A stretch of DNA of 64,000 nt, from contig CAKOYU010000007.1 in assembly GCA_934130975.1 (NCBI GenBank), positions 1 to 64,000 of the forward strand, written 5' to 3'. The notes below the pieces were generated by a model, which saw only the letters and a program-made list of their open reading frames with translations, made no database searches and had not been told where the DNA came from. Positions 29,666 to 38,610 of this stretch are shown piece after piece (position 1 is the stretch's first letter; each line of letters starts with the position of its first letter). Source of the stretch: an uncultured Clostridia bacterium (GTDB taxonomy: Bacteria > Bacillota > Clostridia > TANB77 > CAG-508). The translations under genes were made by a program, and so were the position numbers.

Positions 29666-30220
29666 CTATTCTTTACTTTTTTTGTTGTCTTGTAAGCTTG
29701 TTACTTTTACATTTACTTCTTCAACTTCTAAATCAGATACTCTTTTTACATCTTCTTTTATTTTTCTTTGTAAACTACTTGCAAGCTCTTTTATTACTAC
29801 ACCTTCATTTACTACTAAAAATAATGTTATTCTTAATTGATTTTCACTGTTTACATCAATCTTAGTATTACACTGTTTTATTTGTTCAAATCCCATAACT
29901 GTATTTTTTACCATATTATCAATAGATTCTTTTGAAATCATTAATTGTCCATTTTCATTTTTTAATAATACTCCTTGTGTTTCTCTTACTTTCTCTTTTG
30001 ATCTTTCATCAAAAAACATACATTTTATTGATAATAATATAAATACAACACTTACTCCTAATGTTATTTTTGATGATAAATCTCCTGTAATTAGAGCTTT
30101 TACCATTTCTGTAACAACATCAAAATCAATCCAGTTAAATATTAATAAACTTAATATTACTGATAATAACAATATTACAAATGAATATACTATTAATGTA
30201 AATCTCTCTAAAAATTTCAT
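29666..30220 (-). CDS. amaP: Alkaline shock membrane anchor AmaP
   Basis: A 184-residue protein with two transmembrane segments near the N-terminus (about 8-30 and 52-70), then a cytoplasmic domain of Asp23-like fold (LFLVVNEGVVIKELASSLQ). AmaP anchors Asp23 at the membrane in staphylococci. The adjacent order Asp23-AmaP-DUF2273 is the standard one. Confidence 0.85.
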   Translation of the reverse strand: MKFLERFTLIVYSFVILLLSVILSLLIFNWIDFDVVTEMVKALITGDLSSKITLGVSVVFILLSIKCMFFDERSKEKVRETQGVLLKNENGQLMISKESIDNMVKNTVMGFEQIKQCNTKIDVNSENQLRITLFLVVNEGVVIKELASSLQRKIKEDVKRVSDLEVEEVNVKVTSLQDNKKSKE

Positions 30221-30247
30221 TTTACTTCTTCCTCTCTTGTTATAAAT

Positions 30248-30688
30248 TTATTGTTCGTTTTGTTCTTCACTTTCTTCGTTGTTGTTTTCTTCTCTTTCTG
30301 TTTTAACTCCTTGAACATGTACATTTACTTCTGATACTTTTAGTCCTGTCATGTTCTCTACTGATTTTTTTACTCTATTTTGAATTTCAAATGCTACATC
30401 TGGAATTCTTGAACCATATTCAACTATTATATTTACATCGATTTTTACATCTTTTTCTCCGGCATCTACTTTAATTCCTTTTGATAGATTCTTTTTTCCA
30501 CTTAATACTTCTGAAATTCCTCCTGCAAATCCTCCTGACATACTTGCTACCCCTGGCACTTCTGATACAGCAACACCTGCAATTACTGCTACTACATCAT
30601 TTGATATTTTTATTCCGTCATTTGCACCTTCTGTATTTTCTTCAATTTCTACAATTTCTTCTCTTTTCTCTTCTTGATTTTCTTCCAT
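30248..30688 (-). CDS. Asp23/Gls24 family envelope stress protein
   Basis: The start is at 30688 (AAAGGAAAG upstream) rather than the GTG three codons earlier. The 146-residue protein has the Asp23 core KISNDVVAVIAGVAVSEV, VDVNIIVEYGSRIPDVAF and VNVHVQGV, between acidic N- and C-terminal tails. It forms a membrane-associated complex with AmaP and responds to cell-wall stress. First gene of its operon, behind promoter 30728-30756. Confidence 0.9.
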   Translation of the reverse strand: MEENQEEKREEIVEIEENTEGANDGIKISNDVVAVIAGVAVSEVPGVASMSGGFAGGISEVLSGKKNLSKGIKVDAGEKDVKIDVNIIVEYGSRIPDVAFEIQNRVKKSVENMTGLKVSEVNVHVQGVKTEREENNNEESEEQNEQ

Positions 30689-30727
30689 AAAAATCACTTT
30701 CCTTTCTTTAAAGAATTAATCATTTAA

Positions 30728-30756
30728 AGTATATCAATTTTTTGCTTTTTTTACAA
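30728..30756 (-). promoter_or_regulatory. Promoter of the asp23-amaP operon
   Basis: TTGTAA, 17 bases, TATACT on the minus strand, about 40 bases before the asp23-like start. Confidence 0.55.
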
Positions 30757-30812
30757 CTATTTTAATAAAGATTTCACAAAACATTCATATTTAAATTTAC
30801 AATAAAATATAC

Positions 30813-30965
30813 TTAGAACTTAATAATATATTGTTTTTTTATACCTTGGTGTCGCAATCTCCATATTAAAAAATACTAGTATGAAGATTGCTCCATATCG
30901 CATTCGCTATGCTCATTTGGTCGCTTACGCGGTATTTCAAAAACAATATATTATTAAGTTTCTAA
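30813..30965. repeat. 150-bp structured intergenic repeat, copy 2
   Basis: Same core as copies 1 and 3. Its outer arm is TAGAACTTAATAATATATTG on the left and the near-complement CAATATATTATTAAGTTTCTA on the right (one-base bulge). It lies between the asp23 promoter and the proS end. No open frame. Confidence 0.85.
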
Positions 30966-30999
30966 ATTTATATGAATAATTAACTGCAAATTGTAATTA

Positions 31000-32439
31000 T
31001 TAATATTGTCTTCCCCAAACAACCATCTTATCTGCTTTCTTTCCGCAGCATACACATGTGTCACCTAAATGTTCTTGTTCAAATGGCATACATCTTGATT
31101 TAGCACCTGTTAGTTCTTTTATTTTTTCTTCACATTCTGCACTTCCACACCACATAGTTTTTATAAATCCTTGTTCTTTATCCATATTGTTTTTAAACTC
31201 TTCTAAATTATGTGCAATTGTTGTTTTTGCTTCCATTCTCTTTTTACATGTATCATACATGTTTTGTTGAATATCTTCTAATAATTCAGCTATTTTTTCT
31301 TCAAGATTTTCTAGTTTTACTGTAATTTTTTCAAATGTGTCACGTCTTACTAATACACATTCATCATTTTCAATATCTCTTGGTCCCATTTCTAATCTAA
31401 GTGGAATTCCTCTCATTTCTGAATCGTTAAATTTAACTCCTGGTGATACTTTTCTTCTAAAGTCTGCCTCTACTCTAAATTTTGTTTTTATTCTATCATA
31501 GATTTCTGAAACTTTTTCTTCTACACCTTCTTTATGTTGTGCTATTGGTATTACTTCTACTTGTACTGGTGCAACTCTTGGTGGTAATTTCAATCCTCTG
31601 TTGTCTCCATGAGCCATGATTATTGCTCCAATAACTCTTGTTGAAATTCCCCATGATGTTTGATATGCATATTCTTGTTTTCCTTCTCTATTTTGAAATG
31701 CTACATTAAATGGTTTTGAAAAATTTTGTCCTAAATAATGAGATGTTGCTGATTGTAATGCTTTACCATCATACATCATTGTTTCTATTGTATATGTTTC
31801 TTCTGCACCAGCAAATTTTTCAGTTTCTGTTTTTATTCCTTTTATTACTGGAATAGCTAAAAAATTTTCTACTACATCTGCATATACTTCTAACATTTGC
31901 AATGTTCTCTCTCTTGCTTCTTTTATAGTTTCGTGTATTGTATGTCCTTCTTGCCATAAAAATTCTCTTGAACGTAAAAATGGTCTTGTTTCTTTTTCCC
32001 ATCTTAATACATTACACCATTGATTATATACAAATGGTAAATCTGCCCAAGATTTTAACCATTTTGAATACATAGTTGTTATTATTGTTTCTGATGTTGG
32101 TCTTACACATAATCTATCTTCTAATTTTTCTCCTCCAGCTTCTGTTACCCAAGCTACTTCTGGTGCAAAACCTTCTACATGTTCTTTTTCTTTTTCTAAT
32201 AAACTTTCTGGTATTAAAACAGGAAAATATGTGTTTTTTACTCCTGTCTCTTTAAATTTTTTGTCTGTATAATTTTGAATATTTTCCCATATCGCATATC
32301 CATATGGTCTTATTACTATACATCCTTTTGTGTCTGTATAATCTGCTAATTCAGCTTTTATTACAATATCTGTATACCATTGTGCTATATTTTCATCTAT
32401 ATTAGTAATCTCTTTTACAAAATTTTTATTTTCTTCCAT
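31000..32439 (-). CDS. proS: Prolyl-tRNA synthetase, short archaeal/eukaryotic-like type
   Basis: A 479-residue ProRS lacking the bacterial editing insertion between motifs 2 and 3. It has RPTSETIITTMYSKW, the RWEKETRPFLRSREFLWQEGHT motif 2 block (seen in parts), and a C-terminal zinc-like region with MWCGSAECEEKI and CVCCGKKAD. The length and C-terminal Cys-containing extension mark the ProS type 3 group found in many Clostridia. It attaches proline to tRNA-Pro. Confidence 0.95.
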   Translation of the reverse strand: MEENKNFVKEITNIDENIAQWYTDIVIKAELADYTDTKGCIVIRPYGYAIWENIQNYTDKKFKETGVKNTYFPVLIPESLLEKEKEHVEGFAPEVAWVTEAGGEKLEDRLCVRPTSETIITTMYSKWLKSWADLPFVYNQWCNVLRWEKETRPFLRSREFLWQEGHTIHETIKEARERTLQMLEVYADVVENFLAIPVIKGIKTETEKFAGAEETYTIETMMYDGKALQSATSHYLGQNFSKPFNVAFQNREGKQEYAYQTSWGISTRVIGAIIMAHGDNRGLKLPPRVAPVQVEVIPIAQHKEGVEEKVSEIYDRIKTKFRVEADFRRKVSPGVKFNDSEMRGIPLRLEMGPRDIENDECVLVRRDTFEKITVKLENLEEKIAELLEDIQQNMYDTCKKRMEAKTTIAHNLEEFKNNMDKEQGFIKTMWCGSAECEEKIKELTGAKSRCMPFEQEHLGDTCVCCGKKADKMVVWGRQY

Positions 32440-32473
32440 AATCTTATTCTCCTTTTTTATAATATCTCTTTAA

Positions 32474-33061
32474 TTATTCTTCTGTATTGATACTCGGCAT
32501 TGGAGCCTCCGCTTCGATTAATTCTTCGATTATTATTTGTCTATTTGAATCTAATTTATATCTTGGTAATTCTGGTAGTTTAGTTAAACTTTCATATCCA
32601 AACATTTTTAAAAATTCTGTTGTTGTTTTATATGTTGTTGGTTTTCCTGGTAAATCAGCTTTTCCTGCATCTTCTATTAATCCATAATCTAGCAATTTGT
32701 ATATTGTTCCATCACTATTTACTCCTCTTATTGCTTCTATTTCTGCTCTTGTTGCTCTTGGATTATATGCAATTATTGCAAGTGTTTCTAAAGCTGCTTG
32801 TGATAAATTTGGTTTTGCTCTTTTGTCTAAAATAGGATAGATATATTCATAATATTCTTTTTTACTACATAATTGATATCCATTTTCTATTTTGATGATT
32901 TCTATTCCTCTTTCTTTATACTCTTCTTGCATATTTTTTATTATTTCTTCAATTTGGTTTTTATCTAATTCTAGAGCTAATACTAATTCTTCTTCAGTTA
33001 CAATTCGCCCTGCTGAAAATAGTATTGCTTCTATGATTGCTTTTATTTCTTTTATATTCAT
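32474..33061 (-). CDS. scpB: Segregation and condensation protein B
   Basis: A 195-residue ScpB with two winged-helix domains. Family blocks ALETLAIIAYNPRATRAEIEAIRGV and KPTTYKTTTEFLKMFG are visible. It binds ScpA-SMC for chromosome condensation. The partner scpA is not in the window. It is 35 bases upstream of proS on the same strand. Confidence 0.93.
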   Translation of the reverse strand: MNIKEIKAIIEAILFSAGRIVTEEELVLALELDKNQIEEIIKNMQEEYKERGIEIIKIENGYQLCSKKEYYEYIYPILDKRAKPNLSQAALETLAIIAYNPRATRAEIEAIRGVNSDGTIYKLLDYGLIEDAGKADLPGKPTTYKTTTEFLKMFGYESLTKLPELPRYKLDSNRQIIIEELIEAEAPMPSINTEE

Positions 33062-33188
33062 TTCTCACCTACTGTCTCTTTATTTCAATGCCTATATTCT
33101 CTCATGTTTTCCACATTATGTCAAGATTATATATTAAATTTATTTAGTGTTTTTGATTAATTTATTATAAACAATTCTTTAATATAAA

Positions 33189-33338
33189 TTTAGAGATTAA
33201 TAATATATTGTTTTTTATACCTTGCTGTCGCAATCTTCATATTAAAATATTTGTATGTAGATTGCTCCATATCGCATTCGCTACGCTCATTTGTTCGCTT
33301 ACGCGGTACTGCAAAACAATATATTATTAATCTCTAAA
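33189..33338. repeat. 150-bp structured intergenic repeat, copy 3
   Basis: Same core as copies 1 and 2. The outer arm is TTAGAGATTAATAATATATTG with a near-perfect complement at the right (CAATATATTATTAATCTCTAA). It lies between the scpB start and the radical SAM terminator. Confidence 0.85.
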
Positions 33339-33385
33339 ATATCTATAATCAGTAATTGTAACTATATTTAAAGTAATTCAAAAAA

Positions 33386-33422
33386 CACAGCAGATAAGTT
33401 TTAATAAAACCTACCTGCTGTT
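33386..33422 (-). terminator. Terminator of the ubiquitin-like/radical SAM cassette
   Basis: On the minus strand AACAGCAGGTAGGTTTTA pairs with TAAAACTTATCTGCTGT through most of its length, followed by GTTTTTTG. It starts just after the radical SAM stop codon. Confidence 0.85.
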
Positions 33423-33428
33423 TAGCAA

Positions 33429-35051
33429 TTATTTAGATAACAATATCAAATTGGTCTGCTCGCAATCCTTACCAGCAAAGCACACAATTTTTTCCTTTTG
33501 TGGATTCAATATAATAGATAAAAAATCACCATATTTTTTCGCAAAATCAGTATGATTTTTAGTATCATTTCTACTAAATTTAAACTCTGTGTCCTGTGGA
33601 TGACTATGTGCAAATCCGATAAATTCAACCTTTCCAAGTGAATCCTGATAAACTCTAGCTGACTTTGGTATATTTTCATTTATGATTGCCACCTCATTCA
33701 TAATCTGATTGATACAAAAGTCGTCCATTGTTGCCATATTCCCAGCTCGGTTATATAAAATTGTTGGAACAATATATTTCACTAAAGATACTTTACCAAG
33801 ATTATGTCCTACTAAAGCCACTTGCTGTTCATACAAGTTACTTGGATGATATTCTCCATAATGAAAAAAGCTAAATAAATCCTTTGTAGCTTGTGGAGTA
33901 AATACAACTGTTTTATTTGCCTTAAAATTTGATGGCTTAACAGTAATAGTTTCCATTTTTCCATTTTTTCGAAACAATGACATAAACACATCTTCATAGG
34001 TTGCATTATCATCAGCAGCTAATTCTATCTTTCCTTCTAAAAACTTTTTATAACAAAACTGTGGTGTATTTGTTTCAAAATCAAAAGTATGAAAACTATC
34101 ACCCTTGCAATCAAACCAATATTCACATGTTTCACATTGTTTAGCCCTTGTTCTATTAGGATTTCTGTAAAATTCAAACTTATTTTTCCAAACTTCACAA
34201 AAATCATCTTCTAAAACATTACCTTGTATCAACTCTGGTCTCCTTGGAATATTAGGACATCCAAAAATGTCGCCATTTGAAAGAACTGATGCAACATGAA
34301 TTCCTGTCTCACATTTAAATCTCTTTCCAGTAGGATCAAGAGTATATTTTGTATTACCAAAATAATGCGTACAACTCCATACTACCGGGAGCTCCGAAAA
34401 TTGATGTTTCTTTAAAAAATCAAAAAGATACAAATAATCTTCTCTGCTAAGCATCAGATTTTCATTATCCTTCGCTCTTCCAATTGGATCAATTCCACTG
34501 ATTCTCAATGAATCAATTCCAAACATACTTAATAGCCGATAAACTTCTGGTAATTCTAAAATATTGTTTTTATTTGCTATAAAAGTCACTTGAATATGTT
34601 CAACAAAATTAGCCTTTTTGAGCTTTTCAATAGCAGAAATGATTTTGTCAAACGAACCTGGTAGATGTCTAAATTCTTCATGTGTCTTTTTCATTCCATC
34701 AAGACTAATTGTGATTGTAGACATATGTGTTTTTTTCATTTTATTAATAATTTCATCTGTTATTAACATTCCATTTGTTACCAATCCCCACTTAAATCCT
34801 AACTCGTCTGCATATCCAGTGATTTCAAACAAATCCTTTCTCATAAGTGGTTCTCCACCTGTAATGTCTAACATGATTGTTTCTGTTCCAAAGTTTCTAG
34901 CTACACTATCAAGTACTTTTTTGAAAGTTTCTGAAGATAATTCATCTTTTTTACTAGCAGTACATCTACTACCACAATGATCACAAAGTGCATTGCATCG
35001 ACTAGTTACTTCTAAAAAAAGAGTGTATAATTCATATTTTCTATTATTCAT
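33429..35051 (-). CDS. Radical SAM-SPASM protein fused to a JAMM/MPN metalloprotease domain
   Basis: The ATG at 35051 follows GAGAGGTGAG; product 540 residues. The radical SAM domain (about 10-215) has the cluster motif C19-N-A-L-C23-D-H-C26 and ITGGEPL. A SPASM region follows (about 245-335) with C247, C265, C285, C306, C309, C315 and C333, able to bind extra Fe-S clusters. The C-terminal domain (about 385-540) carries a full JAMM motif: E408 in YEQQVALVGH, and H482-S-H-P-x7-S493-x2-D496. SPASM enzymes usually modify ribosomal peptides or proteins; JAMM domains cut isopeptide or peptide bonds after ubiquitin-like proteins. The partner gene just upstream encodes such a fold. I know of no named system with this fusion. 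Confidence 0.85.
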   Translation of the reverse strand: MNNRKYELYTLFLEVTSRCNALCDHCGSRCTASKKDELSSETFKKVLDSVARNFGTETIMLDITGGEPLMRKDLFEITGYADELGFKWGLVTNGMLITDEIINKMKKTHMSTITISLDGMKKTHEEFRHLPGSFDKIISAIEKLKKANFVEHIQVTFIANKNNILELPEVYRLLSMFGIDSLRISGIDPIGRAKDNENLMLSREDYLYLFDFLKKHQFSELPVVWSCTHYFGNTKYTLDPTGKRFKCETGIHVASVLSNGDIFGCPNIPRRPELIQGNVLEDDFCEVWKNKFEFYRNPNRTRAKQCETCEYWFDCKGDSFHTFDFETNTPQFCYKKFLEGKIELAADDNATYEDVFMSLFRKNGKMETITVKPSNFKANKTVVFTPQATKDLFSFFHYGEYHPSNLYEQQVALVGHNLGKVSLVKYIVPTILYNRAGNMATMDDFCINQIMNEVAIINENIPKSARVYQDSLGKVEFIGFAHSHPQDTEFKFSRNDTKNHTDFAKKYGDFLSIILNPQKEKIVCFAGKDCEQTNLILLSK

Positions 35052-35066
35052 ATACTCACCTCTCAA

Positions 35067-35507
35067 CTAGTCAAAGTTAATATGACCTGTTGTTACATAG
35101 CTATCATCATCAGTATACTTTTCAGCCTGATTTATAGCTTCCTCTACACTCTGTGCCATCGGACAACCGTATAAAAATCTCATTGACATGAAATCAGGAT
35201 AATCATCTTCATACTGAGGTTCAGGCTCAGGTTCTCCTTTTACAATAACAATTCTGCTATTTTTTTCAATACCTAATTCGCCTAATGATCGATACTTATC
35301 AATACAAATTTCCTCATCCTGCTCTTTCTTGTCATCGTTTTCCAAATACACTTTTGTTGTAAGATATGATCGCTGATACGATGAGATATACCCCAAGTCT
35401 CTAAGACATGCTTTAAGCTCTATCTCATTGATATCAGCAGGAATAGCTACTTCTACATATTCCATCCGGTTGTCAGTTACTTTTACATTAATAAGTTTTT
35501 TAGTCAT
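35067..35507 (-). CDS. Ubiquitin-like (beta-grasp) protein with acidic C-terminal tail
   Basis: A 146-residue protein with AAGGAG 8 bases before the ATG. Residues about 5-90 fit a ubiquitin/YukD-like fold: strands INVKVTD and EYVEVAIP, a helix NEIELKACLRDLGY, strand TTKVYLEN, then YRSLGELGIEKNSRIVIVKG, the classic last-turn-and-strand pattern. A tail of about 55 residues follows, with EPEPEPQYEDDYPDF, YGCPMAQ (Cys115) and VTTGHINFD. It lacks a terminal Gly-Gly. It is probably the substrate or carrier for the radical SAM-JAMM enzyme encoded 15 bases downstream. The fold call is from pattern only. Confidence 0.6.
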   Translation of the reverse strand: MTKKLINVKVTDNRMEYVEVAIPADINEIELKACLRDLGYISSYQRSYLTTKVYLENDDKKEQDEEICIDKYRSLGELGIEKNSRIVIVKGEPEPEPQYEDDYPDFMSMRFLYGCPMAQSVEEAINQAEKYTDDDSYVTTGHINFD

Positions 35508-35575
35508 AATAGACTCCTTTCATACAAGTATAAAAATTTTAATTGTTACTAAATACTACCCTCCTTAAATTATTG

Positions 35576-35632
35576 TAGAGTTTTGTTATTAACCAATAAC
35601 TCTAATTTTAAAATTTGTGCTCCACAAATTTT
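35576..35632 (-). promoter_or_regulatory. Two hairpins in the leader of the cassette
   Basis: 35610-35632 is a perfect AAAATTTGTG-GAG-CACAAATTTT hairpin. 35576-35604 is TAGAGTT...AACTCTA with an inner TTATT-TTAATAA. Both lie between the promoter and the start of the ubiquitin-like gene. They could be regulatory or a stabilising 5' end. Confidence 0.5.
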
Positions 35633-35640
35633 ATGTTACC

Positions 35641-35669
35641 ATTATACATCGTTTACATTCAAAAATCAA
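35641..35669 (-). promoter_or_regulatory. Promoter of the ubiquitin-like/radical SAM cassette
   Basis: TTGATT, 17 bases, TATAAT on the minus strand, about 135 bases before the ATG of the ubiquitin-like gene. Confidence 0.65.
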
Positions 35670-35680
35670 TATATTAATTA

Positions 35681-36814
35681 TTAAACAAATTCTTCCCATA
35701 CTAAATTTGCCAAATCAATCCCTTTAGGAGTAAGCCTTATTGTATTAGCATCAACAGCAATCAAATTTTCATCTGATAATTTTTTCAATTCGTTTCTAAA
35801 CAAATAAATTGGATTTTTCACAAATTTAGCCTTAAAATCATTTATTTTAACTCCCTCGATCTTTCTCAATCCCAATAACATATACTCTTTTTCTGTATCA
35901 CTTTCTTTTTGGATTTCATGAATAATTCTATTTTTAGACAAATTTCCTTTTTGTATATTTTTTATATATTCATCTATATCCGTAATATTTGAATATCTTG
36001 TAATGTCTCTGTATGAATGTGCTGCAACTCCAAAGCCAAAATATTGACATTGATTCCAGCAACTCATATTATGTCTAGATTCATATCCCTTTTTTGAAAA
36101 ATTAGAAATTTCATAATGATTATATCCACTCAATTCTAATGTATTTTTAACATACCAATACATATTTCTCTCTTCATTTTCATTTGGTAATGTTAATTCT
36201 CCACTTTGAATCTTTTTAGATATCGGAGTTCCTTCTTCAACTATAAGAGAATATACTGAAATATGCTCTGGTTGTAATTCTATTATTTTATTTAAACTTT
36301 CTTTTAAATCCATAATTTTTTGATTTGGCAAACCAATCATTAAATCGACATTTATATTTTCAAATCCAACTTCTCTTGCAAGCTTATATGTTTCTAAAAA
36401 TTGATTATAATCATGTATTCTTCCTATTTGCCTTAATAATTCATCTTTTGTTGATTGCAAGCCTATACTTAGTCTATTAATTCCACATTCTTTGTAATCT
36501 TTTAATTTTGCTTCTGTCACAGTTCCTGGATTAACTTCTATTGTTATTTCTGCATTTTTTCTTATATTTTTCTTTTTTATTTCTTTCATAATCGCTTTTA
36601 TGTATTTGCTTTCTATATATGATGGAGTTCCCCCTCCTATATATATAGTATCAATATATGATTGTATATTTTGTAAATTGATTTCTTTTTTTAATGCATC
36701 AACATATGATGCTATTAAGTTATCTTTATTGCAATATGAAATAAAATCACAATATTCACATTTGCGTTTACAAAATGGAATATGTATATATATTCCTAAT
36801 TCTCTATTTCTCAT
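35681..36814 (-). CDS. hemW: Radical SAM protein HemW
   Basis: A 377-residue HemN/HemW family protein. The cluster motif is C15-K-R-K-C19-E-Y-C22-D-F in HIPFCKRKCEYCDF, and GGGTPS follows (about 61). Members are heme chaperones (HemW) rather than true coproporphyrinogen oxidases when short, as here. It overlaps the whiA 3' end by 11 bases (both on the minus strand), so the two are translationally linked. Confidence 0.88.
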   Translation of the reverse strand: MRNRELGIYIHIPFCKRKCEYCDFISYCNKDNLIASYVDALKKEINLQNIQSYIDTIYIGGGTPSYIESKYIKAIMKEIKKKNIRKNAEITIEVNPGTVTEAKLKDYKECGINRLSIGLQSTKDELLRQIGRIHDYNQFLETYKLAREVGFENINVDLMIGLPNQKIMDLKESLNKIIELQPEHISVYSLIVEEGTPISKKIQSGELTLPNENEERNMYWYVKNTLELSGYNHYEISNFSKKGYESRHNMSCWNQCQYFGFGVAAHSYRDITRYSNITDIDEYIKNIQKGNLSKNRIIHEIQKESDTEKEYMLLGLRKIEGVKINDFKAKFVKNPIYLFRNELKKLSDENLIAVDANTIRLTPKGIDLANLVWEEFV

Positions 36815-37649
36815 TAGCTATCTCCAATATCTTTTTTAATCTATAATTTACCCCTGATTTTCCTACAGGCTGTTTTAACATTTTTCCTAATTCAATCAAA
36901 CTAGCATTAGGATTATTTAATCGTAATTCTGCAATCTCTTTTAATGGTTCATCTAGTTTCTCAAATTTTTTACTTGATTTCAATTTTTTAATTGCTTCTA
37001 TTTGCTCTATTGATGCATTTATAGTTTTATTTAAGTTTGCAGTTTCGCAATTTACTATTCTATTTATTTTATTATTCATTTCTCTTTGAACTCTTATTTC
37101 TTCAAATTTTAAAACAGATTTACTTGCTCCTATTAATGCCAAAAACTTTGATATTTCTTCACTATCTTTTAAATATATTGAATATTGATTGTTTTTTTCA
37201 ATCATGTTGCTTTTTATATCATATTTCATTAAATATTCTTTAAGCTTTTGTGCATTTGTCTTTTCTTTTATTCCTATTTCTAGATGATATTTTTTTTCAG
37301 GATTGTTTACTGAACCTGAGCCTAAATACGCTCCTTTTATTAGCCATTTAATCTGTTCTAAATTCAATTTCTCATCTTCTGCTATATCTGATAAATATCC
37401 TCTTTTTACTGTTATGACAAATAAATTTCCCTGTACAGAAATGTCATATTTATTTATATTCATATTACTTAACAATCTCGAAAATCTATTTATATTATAT
37501 TCATTTTCTGTACTGAATTTTATATATTGATCTTCTTCTGATATATTGCTACTCATTAAATACCCTATTAATTCATATTTAACAGCTTCTTTGTTAGCTA
37601 AATTTTCTGATTTACTTATTTCTTCTTTTAATTCTGACGAAAATGACAT
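36804..37649 (-). CDS. whiA: DNA-binding protein WhiA
   Basis: A 281-residue WhiA with a LAGLIDADG-like N-terminal half (IKWLIKGAYLGSGSVNNPEKKYHLEIG) and a C-terminal helix-turn-helix (LRLNNPNASLIELGKMLKQPVGKSG seen in parts). It controls cell division and, in actinomycetes, sporulation. The usual rapZ and yvcK neighbours are not next to it here. Confidence 0.92.
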   Translation of the reverse strand: MSFSSELKEEISKSENLANKEAVKYELIGYLMSSNISEEDQYIKFSTENEYNINRFSRLLSNMNINKYDISVQGNLFVITVKRGYLSDIAEDEKLNLEQIKWLIKGAYLGSGSVNNPEKKYHLEIGIKEKTNAQKLKEYLMKYDIKSNMIEKNNQYSIYLKDSEEISKFLALIGASKSVLKFEEIRVQREMNNKINRIVNCETANLNKTINASIEQIEAIKKLKSSKKFEKLDEPLKEIAELRLNNPNASLIELGKMLKQPVGKSGVNYRLKKILEIANEK

Positions 37650-37669
37650 ATTTCCTCCAATCTACTTTT

Positions 37670-38509
37670 TTAATTAACTTTTGTTACTATTACTCTATCA
37701 TTACCAAATAAGTCTTTTTTGCAATATGTATCATTATAATGTTTTGTATCTTTTATAATTTCTGTTACATCCTCTTGTTGGTCATATCCAATTTCAAAAC
37801 ATAAATAACTTCCAAATTTCAAATAATCTATTGCTTGACTAGATATCTTTCTATAAAAATCTAATCCGTCATATCCACCATCTAAAGCTATTTGTGGTTC
37901 TTTTTGAACTTCGTTGCTTAATAGTTTAATATCAGATTTTTTTATATATGGTGGATTTGAAACTATTATATCGAATTTCATTTTTCCTATATTACTGAAT
38001 AGATTTGATTTTTTAAATTTTACTTTTGATTGTAAATTATTTGCATTCTTCTTTGCTACTTCTAATGCTTTTTCACTTATATCTATTGCTAATACTTCTG
38101 CTGATGGTATATTTTTAGCAATTGATATAGCTATTGCTCCACTACCAGTGCATAAATCTAAAATCTTAGGTTTATCCATATTTTTAGCTAATTTTATTAC
38201 TTCTTCTACTAATATTTCTGTATCCGGTCTTGGTATTAATACATTTTCATTAACAAAAAAATCCATTTTCATAAATTCTTGTGTATGTGTTATATGTTGT
38301 AATGGTACTCCATTAGCAATCTTCTCTATATTAACAAAATACTCCCATTGTTCTTTTTTATCTATTTCCTTGTTATCATATACAATTAAATATTGTCTAT
38401 CTTTTTTTAATATATATTGTAATAATAATCTTGCTTTTAATTTTGGAGTTTCTATATTATTACTTTTTAAGATTATCATTCCTTTTGTTAATGCTTCTCT
38501 TATGGTCAT
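37670..38509 (-). CDS. prmC: Peptide chain release factor N5-glutamine methyltransferase
   Basis: A 279-residue PrmC. It has an N-terminal helical domain, SAM motif LDLCTGSGAIAIS (about 118-130) and the catalytic NPPYI. It methylates the Gln of the GGQ motif in RF1/RF2. It lies 20 bases upstream of whiA; prfA is not adjacent in this window. Confidence 0.93.
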   Translation of the reverse strand: MTIREALTKGMIILKSNNIETPKLKARLLLQYILKKDRQYLIVYDNKEIDKKEQWEYFVNIEKIANGVPLQHITHTQEFMKMDFFVNENVLIPRPDTEILVEEVIKLAKNMDKPKILDLCTGSGAIAISIAKNIPSAEVLAIDISEKALEVAKKNANNLQSKVKFKKSNLFSNIGKMKFDIIVSNPPYIKKSDIKLLSNEVQKEPQIALDGGYDGLDFYRKISSQAIDYLKFGSYLCFEIGYDQQEDVTEIIKDTKHYNDTYCKKDLFGNDRVIVTKVN

Positions 38510-38589
38510 ATCAACACCACCCTTCTTATTAAATAATATACAATACTGAATTTTCTGTCAATAGTGACACACATTTTTGGTCAAAAAAA

Positions 38590-38610
38590 GAACAACTAAA
38601 CTAGTTGCTC
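38590..38610 (-). terminator. Terminator overlapping the veg stop
   Basis: GAGCAACTAG-TTTAG-TTGTTC on the minus strand is followed by TTTTTTTG. The stem contains the veg stop codon. Confidence 0.65.

Noticed and set aside
17503..33338. CRISPR array
   Set aside because: The repeats are long, few and kilobases apart, with no regular spacers or cas genes.
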